From contig NZ_JAHCAS010000001.1 in the NCBI RefSeq assembly GCF_019634775.1, positions 1,990,894 through 2,054,893 of the forward strand: DNA of 64,000 nt, given 5' to 3'. A program made the translations under genes and the position numbers. Each line of letters opens with the position of its first letter. Position 1 is the stretch's first letter. The DNA comes from Dokdonella sp. Its GTDB lineage: Bacteria; Pseudomonadota; Gammaproteobacteria; Xanthomonadales; Rhodanobacteraceae. Under the pieces are notes generated by a model that was not told the DNA's origin, searched no databases, and saw nothing but the letters and a program-made list of their open reading frames with translations. Below, piece by piece: positions 8,456-17,580 of this stretch.

Positions 8456-10237
8456 GTGAATCAGGATTCAATCCAATCCTCGGAAGGACGGCTGTCACCT
8501 CAGATATCGCGCAAGATCGCGTCGCCCCTGTCGACCATGGCCATGGTCGAGCGTGCGGCGACGTGGCTGGCGGCCGCATGTGCTTTCGTGGCACAGATCC
8601 TGTACGCCGTGCATTTCTACAAGCCGCATTTCCAGAGCGATGACGCGGTTCTGAACATGCTTGCTGAAGCCATGTGGGAGCAGGGCACCCTGCTGCCGCG
8701 TGGATGGATCACGAACAACGGCGACCTGATGGTGCCGTCTGGCGCCATCCTCCTGGCGCCACTGCTTTCGTGGATTCCGAACGGGTTCCATGCACACGCC
8801 ATCGTGGGTGTCTTCGCCATCGTCGTGATGTTGTTGGCGTTCGTCTGGTTCCTCCAGCAGCGGATACACGATGTCTCGATCCTGGCGGCTGCCACGGCGG
8901 TCTGCCTGTCCGGATTGTCCTGGTACTGCGCGCACGCGATATATCAGCAGACGACCTACCTTTGGTGGCCGGCAGGCTTCTTCGTTGGGGCTGCTTTGAT
9001 ATGGAAATCATGGCGGGCCCGACCGGATAGAAATGCGTCCCGTTGGTGCGGCATCGCCCTGTTTCTGCTGGTCGCCATCATCTGTTTCGCCAACCCCGCG
9101 CGTACGGTCATCATGTTCGTCCTGCCCCTGTACGCGTTTGACCGGGCACTCGCTTTGTCGAATGGCACCAATCCAGGTGGTTTGGCAAAGCACTGGCTGC
9201 ATCGTTTCGGCGTCGGGGATGGCTCTTCGTCCATTGCGCTCGGCCTGGGCTTTGTCACTTCCGCAGCAGGATACGCCTGGCTGACGTATTCGGGGCGTGT
9301 GGAGACATTGCACAGCGCGTCGGGACTGCACTGGGCGGGATGGGGTTCCGTTGCAATGCATGCCCGACTGTTCCTGGAAGGCTGGTTTCCCCTGCTTGGG
9401 TTTGGTCCGAATCGAGTCGGCCTGGAGTCCGGCTACTTCGCCGTGGTTATGGAATGGGGGCGCTTGTTGCTTGCCCTGTGGCTTACCTGGGTGGCCGTAC
9501 ACGAGACGCTGACCGTCCGTCGGCAGCAGGATCCATTCCGCCGCGCTTTGACGTACGCCTTTCTGGCGGCCTTCCTGCCGATTCTCGCGCTATACGTTTT
9601 CCTGGCACCGCTTGCGGTTGACGTGTCGACGATGCGGTACTTCATCGTGCCGCTGTTCATCCTGCTCGCACTGGCTGCGGTGCGCGTAGCATACGCGCCG
9701 TCTCGAAATGACCGGGCATTCCAGGTCGCGATAGTCATCGTCTGTCTGGTGGTGAGCCAGACATCGATGCAGCGTTTCGTCTTTCATGCAAACCAACCCA
9801 TCTCCGATTTCTGGCACATCAATCCATCAGCACACATGCAACTCGCAGATACGCTCAAACTGGAAGGGCTCAAGTGGGGCTATGCGACATGGTGGAATGC
9901 GGGCGCCACGACCGTCGCGTCGGAAGGGGAGGTCAGGGTGAATCCCGTCATCTTGGCAGATGGGCAGGTTCGACCGTTCCCTTTTATGGTGCAGAAGGCA
10001 TGGTACGACCCATCCAGTTGGCGTGGCGAGACTTTTCTTGTCCTTGATGCGACCGAAGGAAGCGAGGAAACCCTGCGTGGGATGCGGGCATCGCTGGGTG
10101 CACCGAGTCGCGTCGTCGAGGCTCCGTTTCACAAGATCTTCGTCTATGACCACAACATACTCGGCTGCGATCAGGGGCGGCCCATGTCACAAAGGACCGG
10201 TTCCGGCGCGGTAGGCTTCTGTACTGCACGGGACTGA
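8456..10237 (+). CDS. Polytopic membrane protein, GT-C glycosyltransferase-like
   Basis: A 593-residue integral membrane protein with about 10-11 hydrophobic segments between residues 35 and 440 and a soluble C-terminal domain. The first extracytoplasmic loop has the acidic HFQSDDAVLNMLAEAMWEQG, the kind of Asp pair that binds metal or lipid-sugar phosphate in GT-C enzymes. I cannot name the family beyond that. It starts with GTG 14 bases after the gamma-lyase-like gene. GtrA and a GtrB-like protein lie 1-2.5 kb away, so it could be the third, specificity-giving transferase of a Gtr-type system. The last ~25 residues look unlike the rest and run into a transposase remnant, so the true C-terminus may have been altered by an insertion. 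Confidence 0.6.
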   Translation: MNQDSIQSSEGRLSPQISRKIASPLSTMAMVERAATWLAAACAFVAQILYAVHFYKPHFQSDDAVLNMLAEAMWEQGTLLPRGWITNNGDLMVPSGAILLAPLLSWIPNGFHAHAIVGVFAIVVMLLAFVWFLQQRIHDVSILAAATAVCLSGLSWYCAHAIYQQTTYLWWPAGFFVGAALIWKSWRARPDRNASRWCGIALFLLVAIICFANPARTVIMFVLPLYAFDRALALSNGTNPGGLAKHWLHRFGVGDGSSSIALGLGFVTSAAGYAWLTYSGRVETLHSASGLHWAGWGSVAMHARLFLEGWFPLLGFGPNRVGLESGYFAVVMEWGRLLLALWLTWVAVHETLTVRRQQDPFRRALTYAFLAAFLPILALYVFLAPLAVDVSTMRYFIVPLFILLALAAVRVAYAPSRNDRAFQVAIVIVCLVVSQTSMQRFVFHANQPISDFWHINPSAHMQLADTLKLEGLKWGYATWWNAGATTVASEGEVRVNPVILADGQVRPFPFMVQKAWYDPSSWRGETFLVLDATEGSEETLRGMRASLGAPSRVVEAPFHKIFVYDHNILGCDQGRPMSQRTGSGAVGFCTARD

Positions 10238-10329
10238 CGCGGACGGCGGTGTGCGTAGGGCTGATCAACCTCACCCACAACCTGCGGCGGTTGATGACGA
10301 AGCACCGGATAGCGGCAGGAATCGCATGA
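10175..10329 (+). pseudogene. Transposase C-terminal remnant (IS5/IS4-like)
   Basis: A frame different from the upstream gene reads ...RGRLLYCTGLTRTAVCVGLI, then NLTHNLRRLMTK and a TGA at 10327-10329. The pattern [VL]xYxGLxR-xxxxxGLxNLxxNLRRL resembles the C-terminal end of IS5/IS4-type DDE transposases. No start or catalytic part remains, and the 5' limit is uncertain. It overlaps the 3' end of the membrane protein gene. Confidence 0.4.
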
Positions 10330-10479
10330 AAAGGCGGGAGAAACAGGCAGAAAACACCCGCCGGCATCAAGAATCAGGTGTCGCCCGCGTTCATGACTCC
10401 GTTCGCCGCCCTGTGCGGTGAGGCCGCTACGTGTGGAAACTCGAACTTCGATCGCATGGGTGGTGCTGGGTGAGTTCTT

Positions 10480-10556
10480 CAAACTGCTCTCTTGCTTCTT
10501 CTTCATGGCTCCATCCTCTCAAAGGAGAGAGCCTCCGGAAAAGGCGGGGCGGTTCA
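10480..10556 (-). mobile_element. Insertion-sequence end, IS3-like, with start of orfA only
   Basis: Read on the minus strand from 10556, the sequence begins TGAACCGCCCCGCCTTTTCC, followed by GGAGGCTC and GGATGGAGCCATGAAGAAGA. This layout (terminal repeat, ribosome site, then an ATG with Lys codons) is typical of the left end of IS3-family elements in xanthomonads. After a few codons similarity to a transposase is lost, so only a scar remains. The family assignment is from memory of the motif and is uncertain. Confidence 0.4.
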
Positions 10557-10574
10557 CAAGAGAGGTTGGGGTCT

Positions 10575-11327
10575 ATGCCGAACAATCGTCGCCTTCGCGA
10601 TGGCGAACACGCTTCACCTTCGAGCAAAGGCAATCGCTGGGCCAGCGACGCCTACCCGGATCGTTACCGTGACGACGTCAATGCCTCGATCGGCTTCGCC
10701 GGAGTGGATATGGACATGTTCACGCGTGGCAAGGTCGAGGACCTGGTCAAGCTGATCGATCGCGTGGCGCGGATGCCGGCGTCTCGTGCCGAATGCCTCG
10801 ATATCGGTTGTGGCGTGGGCGTCATGCATCCCATGCTGCACGGGAAGGTTGCCCGTCTTTCCGGTGTCGATGTGTCCGAGGATGCGGTCCGCGATGCATC
10901 GTCGGCACATCCGCAAGTCAACTACGAGGTGCAGCGCAACGACCGCTTGCCGTTTGCCGACGCGAGCTTTGATGTCTGCTCGACTGTCTGCGTCATGCAC
11001 CACGTCCCGCCTGCACAATGGCGGCACTTCGTGGCCGAGGCGTATCGCGTCACGCGTCCCGGTGGCTTGTTTGCCGTCTACGAGCACAACCCGATCAATC
11101 CCCTGACGCGCGTGGCGGTCTGGCGTTGTCCGTTCGATCACGACGCGGTCCTGCTGCGTGCCGGTCAAACCAAGGCCCTGCTCCGCGAGGCGGGGTTCGA
11201 GATCGCCGAGACGCGTTACCTGTTCTTCACGCCGGTCGACGCGGCGTGGGCGCGACGGGTCGATGGTTTCCTTGGCTGGCTTCCGCTCGGGGCGCAGTAC
11301 GTCGTCTGCGCGCGCAAGCCTGGTTGA
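10575..11327 (+). CDS. Class I SAM-dependent methyltransferase (Methyltransf_11 type)
   Basis: A 250-residue methyltransferase. ECLDIGCGVGVMHPML (about residue 73) is motif I, with the GxGxG loop replaced by GCGVG. The acidic end of beta-2 is LSGVDVSEDAVRDA, PFADASFDVCSTVCVMHHV is motif II/post-I, and YRVTRPGGLFAVYEHNP is motif III. I chose the ATG at 10575 because AGAGAGG lies just upstream and the residues before it in the open frame from 10431 come from the insertion-sequence end. It precedes convergent gtrA/GT2 genes, so it probably modifies a sugar or lipid of the same surface-glycan pathway. The substrate is unknown. Its promoter region lies within insertion-sequence debris. Confidence 0.75.
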   Translation: MPNNRRLRDGEHASPSSKGNRWASDAYPDRYRDDVNASIGFAGVDMDMFTRGKVEDLVKLIDRVARMPASRAECLDIGCGVGVMHPMLHGKVARLSGVDVSEDAVRDASSAHPQVNYEVQRNDRLPFADASFDVCSTVCVMHHVPPAQWRHFVAEAYRVTRPGGLFAVYEHNPINPLTRVAVWRCPFDHDAVLLRAGQTKALLREAGFEIAETRYLFFTPVDAAWARRVDGFLGWLPLGAQYVVCARKPG

Positions 11328-11331
11328 GAGC

Positions 11332-11754
11332 TCAGCCCGCGCGCAGGATCCAGCGCGACAGCGCGAACGTGACCGGAATCGTCGCGACTACGGCGAAGCC
11401 GAGGGCGACCCATTCGGGCAGGCCGATCCATTCGACTGCAATCCGCAGCAGGACGAAGCTGACCAGGAATTGTGCGATGTAGACGAACGGGAAGCGGAGC
11501 GCTGAGCGGCGCTTGAACGGTTGGCGGAACACGAACGTCGAACTCAGCACGTAGGCCATGGCGATGCCGACTGCATAGCCGATCGTGTAGGCGAGTTCGT
11601 AGCGCATCCAGTTGAGCAGCAACAGGTAGATCGCATAGGCGACGATCGTGTTTGCGCCACCCATGACGAGAAAGCGCAGGAACTCGCTGACGATGCGGTG
11701 CAGTGGGCGTGACTGCGGCGAGGGTGAATCGGCCCGTTCGTGATCCGGATTCAT
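11332..11754 (-). CDS. GtrA-family membrane protein
   Basis: A 140-residue protein with four transmembrane helices (about residues 27-46, 52-72, 88-108 and 115-135) and the GtrA signature RFLVMGGANTIVAYAIY, then YVLSSTFVFR. GtrA proteins are proposed to flip undecaprenyl-phosphate-linked glucose or related sugars across the inner membrane. Its ATG overlaps the stop of the upstream GT2 gene (ATGA), the standard GtrB-GtrA coupling. It converges with the methyltransferase gene, only 4 bases separating the two stops. Confidence 0.85.
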   Translation of the reverse strand: MNPDHERADSPSPQSRPLHRIVSEFLRFLVMGGANTIVAYAIYLLLLNWMRYELAYTIGYAVGIAMAYVLSSTFVFRQPFKRRSALRFPFVYIAQFLVSFVLLRIAVEWIGLPEWVALGFAVVATIPVTFALSRWILRAG

Positions 11755-12722
11755 GCCGGTGGCAGCGAGCGAGCCGCAGTCTGCCGCGTGCGGCTTTCGA
11801 CGAGGTAGACCGGCTTGCGATAGGCGGCGCCCATGAGCCGGCCCACGTACTCGCCGACCACGCCGAGGATCAGCAACTGGACGCCGCAGGCGAACAGGAT
11901 CACCGACATCAGCGACGTGTAGCCGGGGTTCGTAATGGACCCGGTGAACCAGGCGTGCACGACATACATCAGGTAGCCGAAGCTGGCCAGTGCGAGCGCC
12001 GCACCGCCGTAGCTGGCGAGGCGCAAGGGCAGCAGAGAGAATGTCACGAAGATGTTGACCGCGTGCGAGACGAGCTTGCGCAGGGTGTAGGTGCTTTCGC
12101 CATGCTCGCGCGTGCCGTGCGCAACCTCGACCGTGTGCACCGATGACGTCAGCCAAGACAGCATCCCGTCGACATAGGGCTTGCTCAGGCGGAAGCGCGG
12201 CAATTCGCGCGCCAGCGGGGCGTGGATCGCGCGGAACGAGGAGTAGTCCTCGTTGAGGTCAGGGAATGCGCGCTTGAGCGTGCGGCGCATCAGCTCCGAA
12301 CTGAGGTTGCGATAGCCAGCATGGGTGCGCTTCGCGAACACGCCGTAAACGAGCGGTATCTCCTCGCTGCCGGCGGCGAGCAAGTCGGCAATCGCTTCGG
12401 GCGGATGTTCCAGATCGTCGTCCATCGTCACGATCCAGGCGCCGCGCGCCTGCTCGATGCCGCAGATCGTCGCCGCATGCTGGCCGAAGTTGCGGGACAA
12501 GCGGACGCCGACCACTTCGGGAAACTCGTCGGCTAGCGCGCGGATGGCCGGCCAGGCTTCGACCTGGCCGCGGTCGTCGACGAGGATCAACTCGAAGGTT
12601 TTTCCGGCGGCAACCATCGCCGCCGCGACGCGTTGGCGCAACTCGGGCAGCGCGCATGTCCCGCCGTAGACAGGAACGACAATGGATGCGTCCAAGGCGT
12701 TGGACTCTGACGGATTCTTCAT
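11751..12722 (-). CDS. GtrB/DPM1-like family 2 glycosyltransferase
   Basis: A 323-residue polyisoprenyl-phosphate sugar transferase. The GT-A core spans residues 12-235: SIVVPVYGG, ELILVDDRG, RLSRNFGQHAA and the metal-binding WIVTMDDDLEHPPE (DxD-type). Two C-terminal transmembrane helices follow (LASYGGAALALASFGYLMYV and a second near residue 275), ending VGEYVGRLMGAAYRKPVYL, all typical of GtrB/ArnC/DPM1. It would make undecaprenyl-phosphate-hexose from a nucleotide sugar at the cytoplasmic face for GtrA to flip. The ATG at 12722 starts just before the first beta strand; an upstream frame to 12857 has no family similarity. It is co-transcribed with gtrA and perhaps the epimerase gene. Confidence 0.87.
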   Translation of the reverse strand: MKNPSESNALDASIVVPVYGGTCALPELRQRVAAAMVAAGKTFELILVDDRGQVEAWPAIRALADEFPEVVGVRLSRNFGQHAATICGIEQARGAWIVTMDDDLEHPPEAIADLLAAGSEEIPLVYGVFAKRTHAGYRNLSSELMRRTLKRAFPDLNEDYSSFRAIHAPLARELPRFRLSKPYVDGMLSWLTSSVHTVEVAHGTREHGESTYTLRKLVSHAVNIFVTFSLLPLRLASYGGAALALASFGYLMYVVHAWFTGSITNPGYTSLMSVILFACGVQLLILGVVGEYVGRLMGAAYRKPVYLVESRTRQTAARSLPPA

Positions 12723-12973
12723 GGGGACTCGGTATGGAAAACGGTGAGGCTCGATCAGAGTGGCAGGAATGACGCTACTCGAATCGGATGCTGTACAGCA
12801 TGATGCCAAGTTGCCTTGCATCGATACTGAGACCCAACGCCTCCGGGCTTTTCGCATCAGGTGTCGAGATGCTCTACGTAAGCACAGTATCGCCGGAGTC
12901 GGGGACGTCCAGCACGGTCATGTGCCGAGGATTCTCCATCGAATAGTGGACAACTGTCGATGCACGGGGCGGT

Positions 12974-13915
12974 TCACAGCCTTTGCTCTCCAGCATTTCG
13001 GAGTATCCAGTCCCAAGTCTGCGTCAGTCCATCGCGTAGCGAAATGCGCGGGGTCCAACCAGTTGCGGACGTGAGCGCCGCATGTGTAGGAGAGACATGC
13101 GGAACATCGATTCCGCGAGGTGGAAGGTACTCGGTCTGGATGCCCCGCCTACTGACAAGTTTACACATTTCGACCAGTTCGTTGATGGACAAGACTTCTC
13201 CGCTGGAAACATTGAAGACGTCGTGCACGCCGCGACGGGGGGCGGCGAAAACGGCGGCAACGGCGGATGCCAGGTCGTCTATGTAAAGGAAATCGCGCAC
13301 GCTCGATCCATCGCCCCAAATCTGGAAGGTACTTGCGTCAAGCGCGCGCTGGAAGAGGGTGGGGACGATCGCAAAGCCCTTGGTCTTGTTTTGACCGGGT
13401 CCATAAGGATTGGTTGGCCGGAGAATGGTGGTCGTCCAGCTTGTCGTGCGTGAGCACGCATGCAACAGCGCCTCTGCCGCGACTTTTCCTGCGCCGTAGT
13501 ACGATCTGGGACGCAGCGGCGTCGATTCGTTCGCGCCTCGTGCGCCATCGCCGTATACAGTTCCGCCAGAGGAAAGATAGACCAGGTGCCGAGCCGGGAA
13601 CTCGGTTGCACACTCCAGGAGTCTGGATAGCGGAAGCAGATTCCCGAGTATCTCGAGCGACGGTTCGTTCGCGGATGTCCCGGGTGTCGTGATGCTTGCC
13701 GAGTACACAATATGCCTGCATTCGCGCAGGACTTCGCGAAGAAGGCCGGAATCCTCTATCGAACCTCTTATGCGGACCACGCCATTCTCGCGCGATTCGT
13801 TCTCAGAGCGCCCGAGTGCGAAGATGGTCGCCCCATTCCTGCAAAGATGACGGGTGATCGCGGAGCCGATGAACCCGGCTGATCCCAGGACCAAGGTATT
13901 CTCGGTCGGTTTCAT
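12974..13915 (-). CDS. NAD-dependent epimerase/dehydratase
   Basis: A 313-residue extended short-chain dehydrogenase. The NAD-binding GSAGFIGSAITRHL lies at residues 10-23, HLVYLSSGGTVYGDG supplies the catalytic Ser/Thr, SYYGAGKVAAE holds the YxxxK pair (Tyr and Lys), and ILRPTNPYGPGQ plus VRDFLYIDDLA are the substrate-domain motifs of UDP-hexose epimerases. It probably makes or interconverts a nucleotide sugar for the adjacent GtrB-like transferase. The ATG at 13915 starts right at the Rossmann strand. The stop codon coincides with the first three bases of a TGAACCGCCCCG sequence like the insertion-sequence end at 10556, so the last residues may have been reshaped. Confidence 0.83.
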   Translation of the reverse strand: MKPTENTLVLGSAGFIGSAITRHLCRNGATIFALGRSENESRENGVVRIRGSIEDSGLLREVLRECRHIVYSASITTPGTSANEPSLEILGNLLPLSRLLECATEFPARHLVYLSSGGTVYGDGARGANESTPLRPRSYYGAGKVAAEALLHACSRTTSWTTTILRPTNPYGPGQNKTKGFAIVPTLFQRALDASTFQIWGDGSSVRDFLYIDDLASAVAAVFAAPRRGVHDVFNVSSGEVLSINELVEMCKLVSRRGIQTEYLPPRGIDVPHVSPTHAALTSATGWTPRISLRDGLTQTWDWILRNAGEQRL

Positions 13916-14206
13916 GGGGAGGAGGCTTCGCTGGTCGAGGTCATGCATGCCCGGTACGACACAGGAATGAGCAAATCGCAGCGCTATGCGGGCCGTGCAC
14001 TCGTGTTCTGTCACGTCCCCACCATCTGCGCGAGGCGTGCGCGGTGCACGAGAGCAGTTCGAATCAGTGGGGAGTCTGCGCCCGGGGGAAGGCCCCGACA
14101 TCGCATGCAGGCCCCCTGTACACAATCGAAAGATGCTGCACTGCCCTGATCGCATGCCGGAAGCCGTGACGGACAGGGGCCGGCACGACTTCCCTGCGGT
14201 TGCCGA

Positions 14207-14521
14207 TCAACCGATCAAAAGATCCTTTTCCTTCTTCCCCGCCGCGAGGGCGGCGGAGAACCAGCGTGGGCGCTTGCCGCGGCCGGTCCAGGTTTCGGTC
14301 TTGTTGGCCGGGTTGCGATATTTCGGCTTGACCTTGGAGCGCGGCTTGCGCGACTTGCCGAATACTTCATCGAAGGTGAAACCTTCCGCCTTGAGAAGGG
14401 CGTGGACCTTGTTGCGGACCTTGACGAGCCGCTCTCCGGCGAGGTCGGTTTGGCGCTGTTTGGCGCGCTGAATGAGGTCGTTGAGCTGGTTGTGGTTCAG
14501 GGTCTTGATATCGATTGCCAT
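14207..14521 (-). CDS. H-NS-family nucleoid-associated protein
   Basis: A 104-residue protein with an N-terminal oligomerisation coiled coil (residues 1-55) and a C-terminal DNA-binding segment, KYRNPANKTETWTGRGKRP, then RWF. That segment matches the H-NS core motif with its AT-hook-like GRGxxP loop. Such proteins coat AT-rich, usually foreign DNA and silence it. An AGGA ribosome site lies 8 bases upstream of the ATG. It lies at the edge of the accessory glycan region with insertion-sequence scars, but whether it silences that region is only a guess. Confidence 0.87.
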   Translation of the reverse strand: MAIDIKTLNHNQLNDLIQRAKQRQTDLAGERLVKVRNKVHALLKAEGFTFDEVFGKSRKPRSKVKPKYRNPANKTETWTGRGKRPRWFSAALAAGKKEKDLLIG

Positions 14522-14934
14522 GGATTATTCCTGTCATTGCGTGCGGACGGATATTGTCCGGCCGGCGCATTCTGTCATTCCGGGCTGTGGAAATAAACCC
14601 GGATAATCCGGTTCAGGTTCGCCGCCCTTCATCGAATGCACATTTAGCTCGTCGAATGTCGGCGCATGGTGGATGGGAATGACGACACCCGGCGATGCTG
14701 GTGGTCGGAGCTGCGGGCATGCCGTGCCGCCTTGCCCCGGTTCCTCGAATCGCGGCTGGTTTTCAACGGCCGAAGCGCTTTTCAAAAGCCGAACAGCTGG
14801 TCAGCCGCTCCCACAAAAGTCGCGATCGCAGTCCAACTGGAGGATTGCTTGCGCGGTTTCGCATCCCCGTACTATCGTTTCGCAGTTGCATCTCGTGCAG
14901 TTGGCCCGGGCGCGGCGTTTCAGGGGGATACACC
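14522..14934. other. Intergenic region, 413 bases
   Basis: It separates the H-NS-like gene from the unknown gene at 14935 and must hold both divergent promoters. I see no repeat-family copy, no RNA gene and no convincing coding frame. Confidence 0.5.
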
Positions 14935-15777
14935 ATGGGTTTGCTCGACGATCTCGAGAACGAGGCGCAGAAGCGGCGCAACGACGATGAGGAAGCGGCG
15001 GCGCGCAAGGCCGAGCGCGAGGCGGCTTATCGCACCGTGGTCGAGCCGGCGATGGTGGCGTTGTTCGCGTGGTTGCGCGAGTTCACCGCGAAGTTGAAGG
15101 AACTGCGGCCGAAAATCGGCATGCGCCACACGCTGGCGGGTTATGGCGATGTCGTCGGCTATGTCGACCACGAATTCGACTTGCGCGAAGATCGCCAGCC
15201 CTCGTCACGCGAGATCGTGCTGTCGTTCGGTTGCGTGGTGGCGCCGTCTGAGTGCCCCAGCGTGCAGGTCGAAGGCACTACGCGCGTGCGGGCGGTGGCG
15301 GCCCTGTTCCAGCGTCATCGCCTCGGTGGGCCGCTCGCGGCGCAGAAGGATGGTTCCGGCGAGATGACATCGGCCACGTTCAAGGCCAAGGGGCGCATTC
15401 CGCTCGAGGCACGCTTCCAATCCGACACGTCCAGCGGACAGTTGCGAATCACCTTCACCAACTTCGAGGATCTCGGCTCGGCAGTGAAGCTGTTTCCGCC
15501 GGAGCGGCTCGACGAGGCGTTCTACGATGAGATCGGCCGCTATCTCCTGCGCGAGCCGAATACGCTGATGCGCGAGGCTTTGCCGGATGACTTCCGCAAT
15601 GCGCTGAAGGCGCGCGTGCAGGAGCAGCAGGTGCGGCGGCACTGGGAATCTCAGATCGCCGCGCGTCAAGCCGAAGAAATCGCCATGCTCAAGCGCGAAT
15701 ACAGCGTGACCGGAAAGTTCAGCAGGCTCGGTGATGCGATGGGCAAGTTGCGTGGGCTGGTCGGGCGCAAGGGGTGA
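14935..15777 (+). CDS. Hypothetical protein, 280 residues
   Basis: I do not recognise the family. The protein has no signal peptide or membrane segment. Residues 1-35 are a highly charged helix (DLENEAQKRRNDDEEAAARK), residues 40-215 are mixed alpha/beta with several strand-like stretches, and residues 215-270 are again helical and basic. Coding is supported by a ribosome site (CAGGGGGA) at proper spacing before the ATG at 14935, GC-rich third positions and a full-length open frame. It is followed at once by a REP-like pair and converges with proS. It is probably cytoplasmic, and its function cannot be inferred from context. Confidence 0.7.
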   Translation: MGLLDDLENEAQKRRNDDEEAAARKAEREAAYRTVVEPAMVALFAWLREFTAKLKELRPKIGMRHTLAGYGDVVGYVDHEFDLREDRQPSSREIVLSFGCVVAPSECPSVQVEGTTRVRAVAALFQRHRLGGPLAAQKDGSGEMTSATFKAKGRIPLEARFQSDTSSGQLRITFTNFEDLGSAVKLFPPERLDEAFYDEIGRYLLREPNTLMREALPDDFRNALKARVQEQQVRRHWESQIAARQAEEIAMLKREYSVTGKFSRLGDAMGKLRGLVGRKG

Positions 15778-15784
15778 TGCCAAA

Positions 15785-15836
15785 GCATCGCCCGTGAACG
15801 GGCTCCTGCCTTCGTAGGAACCCGTTCACGGGCGAT
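15785..15836. repeat. REP-like inverted pair (family A, copy 2)
   Basis: Here the order is reversed: the arm beginning GCATCGCCCGTGAACGGGCT comes first (15785-15809) and GTAGGAACCCGTTCACGGGC follows (15814-15836), with 4 bases between. It lies in the 70-base gap between two convergent genes, where it may act as a bidirectional terminator. Confidence 0.8.
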
Positions 15837-15847
15837 CCGAGACGGCG

Positions 15848-17545
15848 TCAATCGAACAGCGCGAGCACCTCATCGCGCGTCAGCGAACGGTTCTCGGTTT
15901 CGCCGCGGCGGCGGTACTCGTATGTGCCGGTGGCCAGGCCGCGTTCGCCAATGACGACGCGGTGCGGGATGCCGATCAATTCGGCGTCGGCAAACATCGG
16001 GCCTGGGCGCAGGCCGCGGTCATCAAGGGCGACGTCGATACCCCGCGCGGAGAGATCTTCGAGCAGGCGTTCCGCTTCCTCGCGCACACGTTCGCTGGCG
16101 GCCATGTTGATCGGGCAGATGATGACCCGCCAGGGCGCCATTGGCTCTGGCCAGAGGATGCCGGCTTCGTCATGGTTCTGCTCGATCGCAGCGGCGACGA
16201 TCCGGCTGACACCGATGCCGTAGCAACCCATGTGCATGACGCGGGCCTTGCCTTGGTCGTCGAGCACGGTTGCGCCGAGCGCTTCGGCGTATTTCTGCCC
16301 TAGCTGGAACACGTGGCCGACTTCGATGCCGCGCGCAAGCGACAGCGTGCCCTTGCCATCGGGCGAGGGGTCGCCGGCGACGACCTTGCGCAGGTCGGCA
16401 ACACGGGTCATGCGCGCATCGCGTTCCCAGTTCGCGCCACGCAGATGCTTGTCTTCGGCATTCGCACCGCAGACGAAGTCGGCGACGACGGCGGCCGAGC
16501 GGTCGACGATGACCGGGATCGATTCAGGCAGGCCGGCTGGACCGATGAAGCCCGGCTTGCAGCCGGTCATGCGCACGATCTCGGCTTCGTCGGCGAGCAC
16601 GAACTCGCCGGGCAGCTCATCGAGGCGCGCAGCCTTTACCTCGTTGACCTCGTGGTCGCCGCGCAGGCAAAGGGCAACCAGGCCTTCGGTACCGCGCACG
16701 AGGATGGTCTTGATGCAGCGCTCCGCGGGCACGCCGAGGAAGGCGCTGATTTCGTCGATCGTGCGCTGGTTCGGTGTGTCGACGCTCTCGAGCGTCGCTG
16801 CCGGGGCAGGGCGCGCAATGGCCGGCGCGAGCGCCTCGGCCTTCTCGATGTTGGCCGCGTAGTCCGAGGCATCGGAGAACGCGATCGCGTCCTCACCGGA
16901 ATCGGCCAGCACCTGGAACTCGTGCGAGGCGCTGCCGCCGATCGCGCCTGTATCGGCGTCGACAGCGCGGAAACGCAGGCCCAGGCGCGTGAAGATGCGC
17001 GCATAGGTGTCGTACATGTTGCGGTACTCGCGCTGCAGGCAGTCGAGGCCAACATGAAACGAGTAGGCGTCCTTCATCAGGAACTCGCGTGCACGCATGA
17101 CGCCGAAACGCGGGCGGATCTCGTCGCGGAACTTGGTCTGGATCTGGTAGAAATTGACCGGGAGTTGCTTGTACGACTTGAGTTCCTGGCGCGCGAAGTC
17201 GGTGATGACTTCCTCGTGGGTCGGGCCATAGCAGTACTCGGCTTCCTTGCGGTCGCTGATCTTGAGCAGCTGGCCGCCGAACTTCTCCCAGCGTCCTGTT
17301 TCTTCCCACAGCTCGCGCGGCTGGATCGACGGCATCAGCAGTTCGAGCGCACCGGCGCGGTTCATTTCCTCGCGCACGACGTTCTCGACCCGCTGCAGCA
17401 CGCGCAGGCCGAGCGGCGACCAGGTGTAGATGCCGGCGGCGAGCTTGCGGATCATGCCGGCGCGCAGCATCAGCTGGTGGCTGGCGATCTCGGCGTCGGC
17501 GGGGACTTCCTTGACGGTGGCGAGGTGGAAGCGAGACAGGCGCAT
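15848..17545 (-). CDS. proS: Prolyl-tRNA synthetase
   Basis: A 565-residue class II aminoacyl-tRNA synthetase of the bacterial ProS type. The catalytic core (residues 1-220 and 390-470) contains [14 protein letters not shown], the motif 2 region [20 protein letters not shown] and the motif 3 region [20 protein letters not shown]. The inserted editing domain (about residues 230-380), homologous to YbaK, removes mischarged alanine. The C-terminal anticodon-binding domain ends [11 protein letters not shown]. The N-terminus [19 protein letters not shown] fits E. coli ProS. An isolated gene; the upstream DUF4124 gene is on the same strand but separated by 475 bases of repeat-rich sequence. Confidence 0.96.
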   Translation of the reverse strand: MRLSRFHLATVKEVPADAEIASHQLMLRAGMIRKLAAGIYTWSPLGLRVLQRVENVVREEMNRAGALELLMPSIQPRELWEETGRWEKFGGQLLKISDRKEAEYCYGPTHEEVITDFARQELKSYKQLPVNFYQIQTKFRDEIRPRFGVMRAREFLMKDAYSFHVGLDCLQREYRNMYDTYARIFTRLGLRFRAVDADTGAIGGSASHEFQVLADSGEDAIAFSDASDYAANIEKAEALAPAIARPAPAATLESVDTPNQRTIDEISAFLGVPAERCIKTILVRGTEGLVALCLRGDHEVNEVKAARLDELPGEFVLADEAEIVRMTGCKPGFIGPAGLPESIPVIVDRSAAVVADFVCGANAEDKHLRGANWERDARMTRVADLRKVVAGDPSPDGKGTLSLARGIEVGHVFQLGQKYAEALGATVLDDQGKARVMHMGCYGIGVSRIVAAAIEQNHDEAGILWPEPMAPWRVIICPINMAASERVREEAERLLEDLSARGIDVALDDRGLRPGPMFADAELIGIPHRVVIGERGLATGTYEYRRRGETENRSLTRDEVLALFD

Positions 17546-17580
17546 TCGGGGGCGATCCTTTCAATGGACCGCGGATTCTA

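Noticed and set aside
14041..14075. TTCGAATC, resembling a tRNA T-loop
   Set aside because: No matching stems or anticodon arm around it; no tRNA can be folded.
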